DNA of 64,000 nucleotides from Euglena gracilis (Eukaryota > Euglenida > Euglenophyceae > Euglenales): positions 25,148,938 to 25,212,937 of the forward strand of contig CP154957.1 in NCBI GenBank assembly GCA_039621445.1, in the 5' to 3' direction. The translations under genes and the position numbers were made by a program. The notes beneath the pieces were generated by a model. It was not told the DNA's origin and ran no database searches. It saw only the letters and a list, made by a program, of their open reading frames with translations. Shown here in pieces: positions 12,200 to 24,324 of the stretch; the stretch's first letter is position 1; each line of letters begins with the position of its first letter.

Positions 12200-13200
12200 A
12201 AAGCATGCAATAGGTCAAAGTTAATAGGGGGGCATGGCGTCGCTGCACCCCATCTCCTGGGGGGTGGGGGGTCCAACCAGCCTGCAGTTTTATTCTGGCC
12301 AGCAGCCTTTTTTCAGCCCCTGGAGCCCCTCCCCCCCCCCCATCGACTAGTTTGAATTATTTGTAGCCATCTGAAGGGTGGCTCGACTGTAACGGATTTA
12401 TGATTTTCGAGGTGGACAAAAAAAAATCCAAGCAAAGCCAAAAAAAATGGGCCAAAATGGTTCAGAGTTAGGCGAGCCAGGGCCAATTTTGGGGTCAAAG
12501 AATCGATTTTTTGCACAATTGCCCCCATGTGCCAGAGGGGGGAGCAGGCTTTTGCTTAGTCGGGTGCCCACCCCACGGGGGCGGTGGTGCTGTGCACCCC
12601 ATGGCACCCCATCCGACCCCCCTGGGCCCCGGGGGGGGGTCTGGTTTTGGGGGGTGCCTGCCGATAGCAGGCACCCCCTCTGACCCCGGCGCCTTCGGCC
12701 TTCGGCGCCGGGGGCCGGAAAAGACCGGCCCCGAAATTTTCAATGAAAATTTCCTGGGTCTCCCCTGGACCCCCCCCCGGAGGTGTGCCTGCCAGGGGCA
12801 GGCACCCTAATGCACCCACCTCCCCTCCCCCGGTTGGTAAGCACAAGCCTGGGGGGGGGGGTTCAGCCGGCAGCTTTTTTCCAACCATCCCAAGTTCCAA
12901 CCTCCAAGCGTGTCATTATGAGTGTTGGAGGCAGGGGTTTTCTCAGCCAGAGGGGACCCCTGCCTTTTTTTTTTCTAGCCAGCACCTCCCAGCCAGGCTG
13001 CGGACCCCCAGAGGATGGGGTCCGCTGAAATAAAGCTCGGGCCAGCCCAGCAAAGAAAACGAGAAAAAAAAACGGAAGAGAAAACCCTCCAGGTCCAGCT
13101 CCCAACCGGCCGTCCAAACCTGTGGGAGTCCAGCCAGCACCTTTTTCCAGCCAGCCTGCGGGACCTCCCCCCCCCCCCCGCCTAAGAAAACCCCGGTTGG
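12200..13200. repeat. C/G-rich dispersed-repeat cluster
   Basis: A mosaic of C/G runs with GGTGCCTGCC..GGCAGGCACC inverted words (12650-12810), GGCGCCTTCGGCC, and a second copy of the GCTGAAATAAAG module (13020-13045). Related GTGCCTGCC words occur at 20.27-20.46 and 47.06 kb. Several frames are open on both strands because stop codons are rare in C/G runs. None is supported. Confidence 0.55.
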
Positions 13201-13689
13201 GGGAATTTGTGCTGTTTTGTATCTGCCCCGTATGAAGAAAGGAAGGAAGAAGTCGCCTGCAGCTGGTTGCATCTTCGTAGTGAAGCAAAGTCAAATGCTG
13301 AGTCACAAAAGAAACTGGTGTTGGAGTTGCTTTCTGAGGTGTGTTGCATAGCGATCGTTTTGGTGCATCGAGGCTGTGCCCACTGTGGGTGCCATTTTTC
13401 ATCCAGTTTCCCCCCAGATTTAACCCAGAGGTTCGTCCTTGAAAGCTCTCTAACTTTCACTGCAAAATGCATGTATTTTTGGCGAAAACACTCTCAAAAC
13501 TGCCAAAAATGGTTCACATATTGAGCCCCATTCGTGGGAGTTGGGAAGTGGGTGTTGACCCCTCCCCCTTGCCCCTTTTTGCAACGAACTCAGATTTTAA
13601 TTCTCCAGCTGGTGGTGATCAATCGAACCAGGTTGCATTGGTGTTTTTTTCAGCATCAATGAAATTCATGGCTGCGATAAGCAGGGGGA

Positions 13690-14100
13690 CACGTTTCGCA
13701 CTTTTTTCGCATTTTTGCACATTTTTCCCGCATTTTTTGATTTATCCAAACATGCGGATTTTTTTGCATTTTTTTCACATATTTTTTGTGCATGTTGCAT
13801 TTTTTTCAGAGTGCATTTTTTTTCTTTTTCAGCACATTTTTTATTTTTTGGTGCATTTTTTTGCACATTTTTTTTTGTCGTTTATCCATTTTTGTTTGCA
13901 TTTTCTGACCATTTTGCAGTTTTTTTTTTTTGAGATTTTCCTCAAAAGCTCACATTTTCCTCATTGTTCCGTACAATTCATGCAAATTTGGTACCACTTT
14001 TTGCAAGGTTTTTTGCAAAATTTGAATTTTTGTGATTTTTGCATTTTCTCTCAGATTTTGTGCATTTTTGCACATTTTTGGGCTTTTTTTTTGAGGCTGG
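13690..14100. repeat. TTTTTGCACATTTTT-type low-complexity tract
   Basis: T-rich 10-15-mers around GCATTTTT and GCACATTTTT. They give an artefactual Phe-His-rich frame on the plus strand. Confidence 0.8.
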
Positions 14101-14239
14101 GCTGGTGCATCCCCCCCCCCCCCAGATAAGTTGTCCCCCTCCCCTTTTGGGCACAATTTGACCCGGGTCAATGACACGGGTGGGGGGGGAGGCAGGAGGC
14201 AGTTAAAATTTGTGAAGGCCACCAAAAGAATTTTGTTCA

Positions 14240-14330
14240 TCCCCTCATGTGGAGCTCCCCTTTCAGGGTCTTGAAATCCCGCCCAAATATAAAGCTGGAC
14301 GGCTTCACATTTGTGGGGGTGCCTTCGGTC
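14240..14330. repeat. Family F-like repeat
   Basis: TTGAAATCCCGCCCAAATATAAAGC then TTCACATTTGTGGGGGTGCC, matching the block at 55.85 kb. Neighbouring sequence is C/G-run spacer with no gene. Confidence 0.55.
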
Positions 14331-14699
14331 CGAAGGCAAGATTTGCCCCCCCCCAAAGTGTCCCCCACCCAGAGTGGCCATTTTGAGGTAAAGTCATCGA
14401 AAGAAATTGGCCACTTTGAGGGGGGTTAACCAAGCCTTGCCAAAAAAATTTGGCCACTTTGGGGTGGGGAACACTTTGAGGGGGGTGAGGGTATTACCAC
14501 TATCGGTTTGATCGGCTTAAGACACAAAACAAGAATTATAGGACTGAACGAAAATGAGTTCTGACCCTTGAGTAGTTTTTTTTCTTTAAGGAACCGGGGG
14601 TTCAGACCCACCCAGCCACCCCCTGGGGGGGGGGGTGGGACCGGGGGGGGGGGCTCGGCCGGAACCTGCCCACCCCCCGGGTAACAAAACTTGAAAAAA

Positions 14700-17600
14700 T
14701 TCTTCTCTGCACCAAAGAAAGAACACATTCAAAATGATTCGTTCCAAGAGCTGGACATAAAAAAGCGGTCACTAGACTTTTTGTATCCCTCCCCTGTGAG
14801 AGCAACAAGGAGACAACACGAGGGGATAATTTTTGACCTGGCACGTGTCAGCTGCATGTTAAGACCTCATATTGCCACCTCATTCACGGGCTGCGAGGCT
14901 TCAAGTCAAAAGAACATGTGTCGAATCTTGTTATTGAAAGGTAATGATACACAACTCCGTGTTGTTTTATTGGAATTACCCAGGGTGGAGGGTGGTCATT
15001 TTGAGGGGGGTGAGGGTGCATTTTTCTCCCTTGTTAGCCTCATTCCCAACAACTCCAATGCACCAGCAAAATTTGTATTTGTGCCGGTTCCAAGCAGACA
15101 TGAAGTAATAAAAAATTCCCCCAACATCTGCCTTGAAATTGGAGATGCATAAACAGAGCTCACCATGAAAACGTCGAGTTCAGTTGATTTCCCAGGTTTT
15201 GCGTCTAATATGCAGTGAAAACCAACCCCAATATGGTCTAAGCACCAAAGGATTTTTTTTTTGCGAACCCAGATTTTTTCTGATACAAGGAATGGAATCC
15301 CCCTCCCCCCCGGTTATGGCCGCTGGGCTAGGCTGCCAGGCCAGGCCAACCGGGCCAGGGCGCCGGAACACACATGGGCTCATGGCACCATCAACACATA
15401 TGGGCTCATTCACGGGCTTGAGTTAGTCTCTTATTGGATTTTTTGATGAATCGGCAGCCCTGGTAATTGTTTCGAAAATACATTTTTCTTGCTGGCAGAT
15501 AAACCCTTTTTCATGGTAACCCTCTTTTTTTTTGACCTGACCCAGTAGTGGACAAGGGTAATTTGGATTAGATGTAAAATTAGGATTAACATAGGGTTTT
15601 TGAGGGCTCCCCAGACCAGGCTGGGGGACGGGGGCTGCATCACAACTAGTCTAAATTTGGCTAGTGGAAACAGTAGTGAACCCTGCCGGAGGGGGGTCCG
15701 CTAGCAGGGCATGCTGGTGGAATAAGTTTTCCAGTGACTGGTGCGAAGCACCGACAAAAAATTTTGGCCCCCAAAACTTGACAAAAATGCCCATTTTTGG
15801 CATTTTTGGGATTTTCGGAACAAAATCAGCCAAAAAATACATAAAAAACCTCATTTCCATTTTGGTGCGCAGCACTGGAGGAAATTTTTCCAGTCGGGGG
15901 GAGGTGTGGTCTAGCTAGTCCATTTTTTCTGGTGTCTAGCAAAATGGCCAGCCAGTGGACCCCGGGGGTCTTTCAGCAACAGCCTGATTGGGCCCAATAA
16001 CATGGGGGGGGGGTTAGGTCAGATGGTCTTCAACAACAGCAAATCAGATCCAGTTTTGGGGAGGGGGGCAGTGCTTTTTTTTGAAGAGTCCAGAAAATCC
16101 TGCAGACAGCCATTTCAGATTTAAATCAACAAAGTTTGCAATGTATGTCTATTCAAGGTCAACCAAACGTTTCTGCGAAAATAGTCACAGCTTTGGAAAG
16201 TCTCTGCCTTGTTTTTTTTCTTCAAGATGCTGATTGCATTCCGTCCCGCAGCATCATATTCCATACACGATGGAGAAGGACATTATCCGAATTGGGGATC
16301 AATGTCAAATCAGGCCCCCGTATACTGCTGAGAGCTGCACCTCCCCAAACGAGATCGTTCTACAGCGGATACAGAATTTGTTGTCCAGAACCCTCGAACT
16401 GACAGCACCAGATACCATTGTTGCAAAATGATGCACCTACTGTCCCCACCAATGTGCCGCTTGTATTCCTCCCAATTGAACTGAAGAATAATCTGCAATT
16501 TGATCATTTTCAGGCAGGGTGTTGCTGAAGCGTAAGAAAATAATCCTTAGCTGAAAAGGAAGCAAGATACCGTGGATAAATCAAATGCTGATTTTGATAT
16601 TTTCAAAATTTTGTGCCTCCAAACGCCACATGTTTTGGTTGACAAAAATAACCAAAAAGGATGTATCTGTTGATTTCTCGAAAAATGAAGAAAAACAAAG
16701 AATTCTTTTCCAATATGATAAAAATGTTGGTGCAAATTGGGTTTTGCATGAATTATAATTTTTTTTTGTGCTAATTAATTTTTTACCTCTAAGCTTTTTG
16801 TGTTCCAAATGGAATCTAGATTATTCGAAACAATTTTTTTTTGGACAAAGAATGTTTTCCAAAATTTGCAGTATCATCCAGCCCAGTTGGTGGACGTTTT
16901 TCTTCTTCTTCAGAAAGTACCGGTTGTTCAGAAAGTTCAGGTTGCAGGAACCCGGTCGTACGACAAGGGGGGGGGTACGTGAATCTGTATTTTTTTGGTT
17001 GGAGATCGTGGTCCTGTGGTTTTCCAATTTTACCCTCTGGTCCATCTTTCCATCCCATTGCTTGAAGTGTGTTGGACCCCACCGAGGGGGGTGATTGCCT
17101 GGGTTTGGTTCTGACTCTGGGACCCCCCCCCCCAGATGTCGTCCAAGAATGGGCCCGAAGGCGTCAGAAAAATATATAAACTGCAAGTGGGCAGATTGAC
17201 CAAATTGGGGGAGTGGGAAGTGACGGGCTGCTTTTTTAAAGTGGAAAATGACCCCCCCAAAAAATACGATCTATTTTCAGCACACCATACCATACGGAGG
17301 AAGACACAATTATCCCAAAAAAATTTCCAACAGTCCACTGAGAGCCGTTTTTCTTTGATTGTTTCTGTGTTTATTTGATCCTTTTTCTTTTATTGTAAAA
17401 TTGTATTCTCAGTGATGATTGCTAATCTTTTTATTAAGTCATACAAGAGCAGGTATTGTTTAAAAAATATGCGCTCAACTCTGGGTGAAAATCTCTCTGG
17501 GGTAAATAAAGCTTGTCATCCCCCAGAGCTAACAGCCTTTTTCCAGTCTTCGACCCTCCTTCCCGGGGTGCTTGAAAAAAAAAAATAGTGGAGCAAACTC

Positions 17601-17880
17601 CTGCCATATTGTTGCACCATTTTTGGCCGAGACGCCAATCGTTTCCATCACAATTTTTCCCCATCCAGGTTTTTTTCGGCACCATCCAGTATTTTGCAGC
17701 CGTCCAAAGGCATCTGGACAGGTTTTTTTTTGATGGATTTCTGCTTCAGGGGGTGCAAAAAATGGGCCAAAAATGGGTAAACAAAGGCGGGCCAGGCAAT
17801 TTTTTTCTCTAAAATCGATTTATTTCAATAATTCTAACAATGATATTAATAATTGGCAACTTTTTGGGATTTCTGCAGTT
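14700..17880. other. Mostly unassigned spacer
   Basis: Apart from the weak exon candidate at 16251-16431 I see no gene. C/G runs occur at 14.61-14.69, 15.30 and 16.0 kb. Confidence 0.4.
16251..16431 (+). CDS. Possible terminal exon, unknown
   Basis: Acceptor CGTCCCGCAG then HHIPYTMEKDIIRIGDQ, a short stretch, and EIVLQRIQNLLSRTLELTAP DTIVAK ending in TGA. The polypyrimidine tract upstream (TTGTTTTTTTTC) is good. There is no recognised domain and the evidence is weak. Confidence 0.22.
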
Positions 17881-17889
17881 TCAATTTTT

Positions 17890-18262
17890 CAGTAAACCCC
17901 ACCCCCACTTATAACCCCCCCCCCCCACTTGTGAACCACCACACTTAACCCCCCCCCCCTCGGGCCGACCAACCAAACTGGATCCTATAACCCCCCCCCC
18001 CGGAAGAAAAATGGATACCGCCGGGGACAATTTTTCCTGCCGCAAACCACCCCAAAACTGATTTTTTGGCAATTTTTTGAGACCGACCATCGTCAAAAAT
18101 GCCATCTTCGACCAAATTTGCCAAAGATTGCCAATTTCGGGGGATTTCGGGGTCATTTTGGGGGGTCGGATTTTCACCAACAATTCCGGATCTTGTAACC
18201 CCCCCCCCCCTATAACCCCCCCCCTTCGGCCGACCAACCAAACCGGATCATATAAACCCTGG
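17890..18262. repeat. Dispersed C-run-capped repeat, family C copy 1
   Basis: It contains CCGACCAACCAAAC next to C runs (AACCCCCCCCCC), a core GAGACCGACCATCGTCAAAA, then TCGGATTTTCACCAACAATT and another C-run block. The copy at 45.98-46.34 kb has the same order and orientation with many substitutions. There is no ORF of note. Confidence 0.75.
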
Positions 18263-18362
18263 GGGGTTTACAAGTTGGGGTGTTATTTGCAGCTTGTGCC
18301 CACCTTGTCAACCTGGGGGGGGGTGCTTAAGCGACCCCCCGGGACTCTTTGGGGACTTTCAA

Positions 18363-18475
18363 GGATGGGTGGGTGGGTGGGTAGGTGGGTGGGTTGATTC
18401 AGCTGGACCCTCCCTCGTCAATCCAGGCCTGCCAGGTGGGTGGGTGGGTGGGTGGGTGGGTGTGGGAGTTGTGGT
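18363..18475 (+). repeat. (GGGT)n tract, G-quadruplex candidate
   Basis: Two blocks of GGGTGGGTGGGTGGGT (18363-18396 and 18434-18466) on the plus strand, separated by ~37 bp. No telomeric hexamer or heptamer is present, so this is not telomere sequence. Confidence 0.9.
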
Positions 18476-18751
18476 TGGCCCCCTGTGGGAGTTGTGGTTA
18501 GCCCCCTGGGTCTTTTGGGGGGGGCTGAATTTCTAAAAAGAAGTTGTGGGTGCATTTTAGCCCAAGAAAAAGGTTCCTATAATGGAAAAATACAATTCTT
18601 TGAGAAAACCCCCAGAGCCATCAACCACCTGAACACTCCCCGAAAGTGACAAATTCGATCTCCATTGCAGCAGCAGCATCACTTGTGGCTTTCCCCCGCT
18701 GTCGCTTTCACAGGGCCGACTGCCTTGCATTGTGCCGGGCACGGCGTGTGC

Positions 18752-18915
18752 ATGGGGCGCCATGGCACTGGCGCACCGCGGCCCCCGTGCCTGCTCCTCC
18801 TCTCCGGCGCCCTCTTGACTGCTCTGCTGGCTGCCCTCCTCGTTCCGTCATTGCGACACATGCAGGCCAGGGCTGAACATGGGCCTACAATGCCCGCCTT
18901 ACCCCCTGTCTGCAG
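18752..18915 (+). CDS. Possible first exon with signal anchor
   Basis: ATG at 18752 opens MGRHGTGAPRPP followed by CLLLLSGALLTALLAALLVP and SLRHMQ, a short basic N-terminus and a ~20-residue hydrophobic segment, as in a signal peptide or membrane anchor. The sequence is a GC-rich island. It could begin the + strand gene suggested at 24-36 kb. Other frames are open too, and no donor is obvious. Confidence 0.3.
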
Positions 18916-20679
18916 TGTTTTGCATGTCCAAACAGTCTTTTTATGGTGTTCAGACGACTATGGCGACGCTTGACCAGAAAAGCCCCCCGGGGGGGGGGGT
19001 GCGATGCAAGGAGGGTGTCAGGTGGTGTCTGTCTCCCCCTTCTCGGGGTCTGTTTTCGTTCGTTGGCCAATGGGGGAGTTGAGGGAGTTGGTTGGTCGAT
19101 GAATTGTTCAGCACCGACAGGGAATTCTTTGTCGCGACGTTGTTGTTGTTTTTTTGCGAAGTCTGTCAAAATGGCGGTCTTGTGATGCTTGCTCGGGCTT
19201 GTGAAAACCGGAAAGGTTGTTTTTCAGGCGATACAAACCATAGCTGTATCCTCCGAAGACCGCTTGGGCCGTTGGAACTGTTGGGGCAGGCGAACCTCCA
19301 AAACTGAACAATCCCTCCATTCAACCTTTGGAAATGGTTGGGAGGGGTGGTGTGCAATTTCTATGATCCCCAGAGGGGGGGATGGCACTGCCGACCCATA
19401 GAGGGCCGATAATGTCATTGTCTGCCTCCCCCTCCCTTGGTGATGCAATTGTGAAATCCCATACCTGTTTTTGAATGACCCCTGGGGCATGCCCAAATCC
19501 CCCCCTTTGTTTCAGCTGGTGGCAGTTTTGAGTGATGTCATGTTTTGCAGCCTGTAAGTGGAATGCGAGGAAGGGGGCTTTATTGACAAGTGTTTAGATC
19601 ATTTCTTTCCCCCTTGGTGCTGACACCCTCGGAACATGTTTGGGAGGTTGCGTTTTTCACCTCAAAGTTTTTTTTGGCCAAAAAAAAGCCCAACCCAGCT
19701 GGAATTGGATTTTCACCCTGTTTTGAGTGCCAGTCGGTTGGACCTGGGACACCACCCCAGATCCCATGGGGGGCAGCCACCATCTTTTCTTTCCTCTGCA
19801 CCTTTTTTCCAGCAAGCTGGGTGGACTCCCCAAGAGGTCCTTAAGAAAATCTGTTCAATGTGTCCCCCTGGTTTTTTTATGTTTTTTTTTAGTCGACGTG
19901 TTGGGGGCATCTGAAAACATAACACAAACTTGCAAATCCAAATGTGCCCTTGACAATGACCTCTGCAGAAATATCTCCTTCTTTTGCCTTCGATGCTCTG
20001 ACCTGCCCCCCTCCCCCAAGAGATGGTTAAGTGATTTTTTCCCATGTCATTTTGATGTTTTTTGGGTTTGTGCAACCAGCAAAATTGATAATGAAACGTT
20101 GAATAAATGTTCACAAAAACCATGGCGTTTATCTGCATTTTGGGTGTCAATATAATTTCAAGCTTTTCTAAACGTCCCAATGATGACGTTGTGTGACAGC
20201 AGAGTGCCTGGAGAAAGTTATCGAAGGTTGAAACATCAAGGTCAAAACCAGGCCGTATTTTAGTCGGGTGCCTGCCTGGGCAGCCAGTCCAAGACACTCC
20301 CAATCCGACCCGGGGGGGGGGGGGGTAGGGCACACGGCCAAAAGTGCCCCAGCACAGACCTGGCACTATTTTCAAAGGAATGTGCTTGGGCACCGGCCGA
20401 AATCCGACCCCCCCCCGGGGGGGTAGTGCTTGCCTGGGCAGGCACTCATAGGCACTCCGGACCCCCCCTCCCCCCCTGGGGTTGGTAAAAAAGCAGCCTC
20501 GTCAAAACCACTTCTTCTGAATATTTTTCTGATCCAATGGCGGTTGAGAGCAAACAATGACATGAAAATGTGAATTTTTATTTTTTGGGAGTTATTGCCA
20601 AGGGTTTGTGGAGGCATTTGGGCGGGGGGTGCTTGAGATGGTTTGCGTTTTGTTTTTTTTTTTGGCTGGTGGGACGTCA

Positions 20680-20860
20680 TTGGCCCACGACTGTTTGGGG
20701 GGCACATCGGCCAATTCGACTCCAACCCTGCCGCTGACAGAGAATTCCATCCTGGCTCTGTACTCGCGGGTAGTCCCGTCCACGGTGTACACAGGCTGTT
20801 CCCTTGCCATGCCTTTGCCCTGGTGTGACCAACGAGAAGATGAATGAGAAACCGCCTGGC
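20680..20860 (-). CDS. Possible exon, strand uncertain
   Basis: The minus frame reads MAREQPVYTVDGTTREYRAR, MEFSVSGRVGVELADVPPKQ, SWANDV after a CACCAG acceptor. The plus frame of the same DNA (TSANSTPTLPLTENSILALY then SR|GTAGTC) is also open. The minus version has the more protein-like composition. No family recognised. Confidence 0.28.
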
Positions 20861-22099
20861 GCCACCCCATCCACGACGCTGGAAGGTCGAGTCCAACAGG
20901 ACCTTCCACAAGCGTTGTGCTTTTCTTTGGCAGTTCTCATCGGTCCTTCGTGGCTCGGGCCCAGACACTCAGTTTCACAGCCTCGGAACCAGACCTGCAA
21001 TTCCGTCCAGAATGGTTTCTTTTTGTCATTCAGCACACCCAAACCACTACTGCCTAAATTGTTGCAGATGGTCCTGCACCCTTTCCCCCTCCCACCCCGC
21101 CGCACCACCCGCCACCCTCCCCTCGCCGCACGGAAGAGAGCCCCGGCGCCCGCCGGCCCGTCCAAATTACGCCGTCATTCGGCGAAGCCTCCTCCGTTGG
21201 GGACATCGCCCCATCTTATCAACACAACCCTCGCTCAGGGTGTGCAGGTTATTAAATGTTCTGCAAAACTGCCAGATCACACCAGATCACACTAGACTGT
21301 GGACTGATGGCAGGTTGGGTACAAAGACGAAAAGATTTGCCAAAAAAGATGAGTTTATTCAGTGGCGTAGAACAGAGGTGGAAGGACCCACGGATGGTTT
21401 GAACCCTCCAAAACGTGGTCCCATGGACTGGCAGCCCTGATACTGTTCCACCTGGTCAGCCACTACTCAGCCTACCCATGAATTGGTTCAAGTTACCCAA
21501 AAGCATCCTCGGAGGAGATTATGTGCTGATACCTTTGTTCATCGGTGACCGAGGTTTGCCCTTGCTGTAATTCAGCACATTTCCTCTTCGGCTCTCTTTC
21601 TTGGCGCTCAACCCCCATCAGGAAGCTGGTTTCAAGTTTTCAAGTACACAGAGGGGCCAATTTCCATTAGGCAAGGTTGGCAAGTACGGGCCCCAGAGTT
21701 GGTCCGAGTCAGATTTGGCCAACTCCGCTCGGGACAGGAGTTGGTTTTGATTGGATTTTAAAAAGTTGCCCAAAAAAATTGATTCAAATTTTCCACGCAA
21801 AAAAATTCAGAAACGCGCACAATTACCGATGCGTGCGATTGTCTGGACTTTTTTTTCCTTTTAAAAAGACAAAAAGTTTGGGCAGGCCAAGGGCATGTGC
21901 AAGGAGGCTTGTATGCAGCCAAATTGGATGGACCAGGAATCTGGGTTGTGGTGGGAGAGGTGGCAGAATTTCTTTGGTTTGAAGAATGGAGAAGAAAGCT
22001 TTTCTTCTCCAAGATCTTTTGAGCTGCTGTTGTTTATTGACACGGTGTCTATTCTTGTTGGTTTTTTTTGACAAAGTGTGCCATTCACCCTCCTTAATG

Positions 22100-22500
22100 G
22101 AATATTCCTGGAACCAGGGGTTTTCTTAAGCCGGAGGGGACCCTATCCCCGGGGGGAATCCAGCCAGCCAGCAGCTCAAATCCAGCCAGCAGCCCAAATT
22201 CGGGCTGGGAGCCCCCGCCCCCCCCCCCCCCGGGGGGGTCGAGTGAAATAAAGTTGGGCCAGCCGGCCGCAGGCTGGCCAGCCAACTGGGCTGCCCAGCT
22301 CACCTATCCCTGCATATTTTCCCCTCATCACAGCTTCCTCCATCTCAGCCCCCCAGCCTTGGTCTAGCTACCTCCATCAAAATGTCGAGAAGGCAAAAAT
22401 GTTTTAGAATATTTTGTTTTTCATCGACCCAGCACAGCCCAGCCCCCTCCAGCCCGGACCCCCCTTCCCTCGGGAGTCCTTAAGAAAACCCCTGCCTGGA
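22100..22500. repeat. C/G-rich dispersed repeat (AAGCCGGAGGGG family)
   Basis: TTAAGCCGGAGGGGACC, repeated CAGCCAGCAGC words, a C14/G7 block, AGTGAAATAAAGTTGGGCC and GGCCGGCCGCAGGCTGGCC; ends near GTCCTTAAGAAAACCCCTGC at 22476-22495. The latter is also seen at 19.84 kb (GTCCTTAAGAAAA) and resembles the inverse of the start, so the unit may be a ~380-bp inverted-repeat element. Confidence 0.55.
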
Positions 22501-22787
22501 ACATTGTCTGCCTCTTAACAGGAGGCATCTTTTGGATTTCGCAGATATTTCTTTTACCATCTGTGCTGTTGTGGGCCATTGTTGGGTGTGAATTTCAAAA
22601 AATCTCATCTCCCCAAGTTTTTGCCACCTACAAGTTTCAAGGAAGCACCCCTCGGCTTCCTCCCACAGGCCCTTTCTGGTTCTTGGTGGACACTGGGCTG
22701 ACCACCCCTCAGGGTGTTGCATACACAAATATCTGTGAACACTCACATGCACGTACACGCGCACACAAGCATGCACATGCGCTCTCA

Positions 22788-22788
22788 T

Positions 22789-22822
<34 letters not shown>
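22788..22822. repeat. (AC)n microsatellite
   Basis: About 17 AC units preceded by GCACATGCGC-type sequence. Confidence 0.95.
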
Positions 22823-22823
<1 letters not shown>

Positions 22824-23956
22824 TTCAAGATTTTGTTCCCCTGCCATGCCAAAAGTCGTCATCCCGGGGGCATGCATGATGCTGCTGTGTACAATGTTTG
22901 GGCATGGTGTCCAAATCTTGGGCGCATGCCACCAGCAAGAAGTTTGCGTGTGGTCGCCACCACAGCTTTTTTTTTTTGGCGGGAAAAATGCCTGGTGGCA
23001 AATGTTCATCTGGTGGCAATTAAATTCTTGCTTTCTGTGGCGGCACAAAAAAAAAAGGTTGCATTTAGCAGCCCAGAAGGGGGGGGGCAAATGGGTCGGC
23101 TCTCCCTTTTTGTAACTCGCCCCTTGCCGCCATCAATGCATGCCTCACAGAACAATTTACCCACTTCCCATTGCATTGGCAGTGCTATGGCAATCTCCTG
23201 CAAACAACCTGCTCATCCCCCAGATCTGCAAGGAGCTGGGCATCATCCCCCAGGCAATGGGTTCCTTGCCACCGAAGGAGGTCGAGGGGGAGTCAGCAAC
23301 CCTTCCCGCCAGGCCACCCTGCCCGTCCCCAAGAAACCCTTTGCCCCTGTGACAATGGGGTCCGTGGCAGCCAGGCTGCACATGCGGTACCAATTAAAGC
23401 GTGGTGTCAGGCAGCTTCTTGTTTCCCATCTGCACTGTATGCTCATGATGTGATTTCTGTCGGCCCCATACGGTATTCCGTCCCATTCTGCATCCTGTTT
23501 TGTTCGTTGTTTTCCAACCCTGCGGGATTGCCATTTCTTGGAGTGGTATCCATGTGGGGTGATGAGTGTTGACACCGTGACAGCCTGTGAGCATGGGTGG
23601 TGATGGAAACCTGAATGTGCTCACCACGACTGTGGCTGGTGTGAGCATAGATGGAAAGATCCCTGTCCCAAACAGCTTTGTACCTCAGTAACGAATTGCC
23701 TTCATTGTTCTTTGCATCTCATTTTCACCCAAAACTACCATTTTTTGAGAATCCATCAGAACGAACCATCGCCAGCTAATTTGCAGTGGTGTGCTAAACC
23801 AGAGATAGGCTGCAAACTAAAAAAAAATTGCTCACGTTGTTTATTTTGCATAAGCGCTCCTAACAGCACAGGTGGGCAAGCGCAGGGGCGGTTGTTGCTC
23901 TAGATCTCTGCAAAGTGGATCTCGGCCCAAGTGGTTCTCACTTCAATGCCGAGTAC

Positions 23957-23985
23957 ATGTGTGTGTGCATGTGCGCGTGCGTGTG

Positions 23986-24018
<33 letters not shown>

Positions 24019-24040
24019 GCGTGCGTGCGTGCGTCTGTGT
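23957..24040. repeat. (GTGTGC/GTGC)n microsatellite
   Basis: TGTGTGTGC then a run of CGTG tetramers, 25-60 bp upstream of the polypyrimidine stretch that precedes the exon candidate at 24112. Confidence 0.95.
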
Positions 24041-24111
24041 GCACTTAAGCAATATCCACCCCTAAATCCCATAACGTTGACACGTTTTTTTTTGTTTTTT
24101 TTTCTATTCAG

Positions 24112-24324
24112 TCTTCGGCCAGAGACCTGGTGGAGGTGCACCATTTAAGCTTTGCAGGACGGTTAAGATATTTTTTTTTGCCAATGGTTATCAAGCTGCA
24201 ACTGCGGTTCACCGCCGCCGTCATCGACTTCCCCCAGCGAAAGTTTGCCCGCAAGACTGACGTGGAGATCTCTGGCATGGTAGGCATGCAGTTCTTGGAG
24301 CAGTTCGATGTGAAATATGAACAG
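24112..24324 (+). CDS. Probable internal exon, unknown protein
   Basis: Acceptor TTCTATTCAG and donor CAG|GTGTGC bound 71 codons in one frame: SARDLVEVHHLSFAGRL, then LQLRFTAAVIDFPQRKFARK, TDVEISGMVGMQFLEQFDVK and YEQ. The second half has G/C third positions. A T9 run inside (24170) could mark a later acceptor, so the true exon may start near 24195. No family recognised. Confidence 0.45.

Noticed and set aside
13207-13524. Plus frame with APYEERKEEVACSWLHLRSE
   Set aside because: Locally protein-like, but A/T-ending codons, no splice sites and no family.
18363-18475. Telomere-like repeat
   Set aside because: The unit is GGGT, not a telomeric hexamer or heptamer, and it lies in the middle of the window.
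22563-23453. 296-codon plus frame crossing an (AC)n tract
   Set aside because: It reads through a microsatellite and repeats. Only the 23.2-23.4 kb part looks mildly coding, and it is open in three frames, so strand and frame cannot be chosen.
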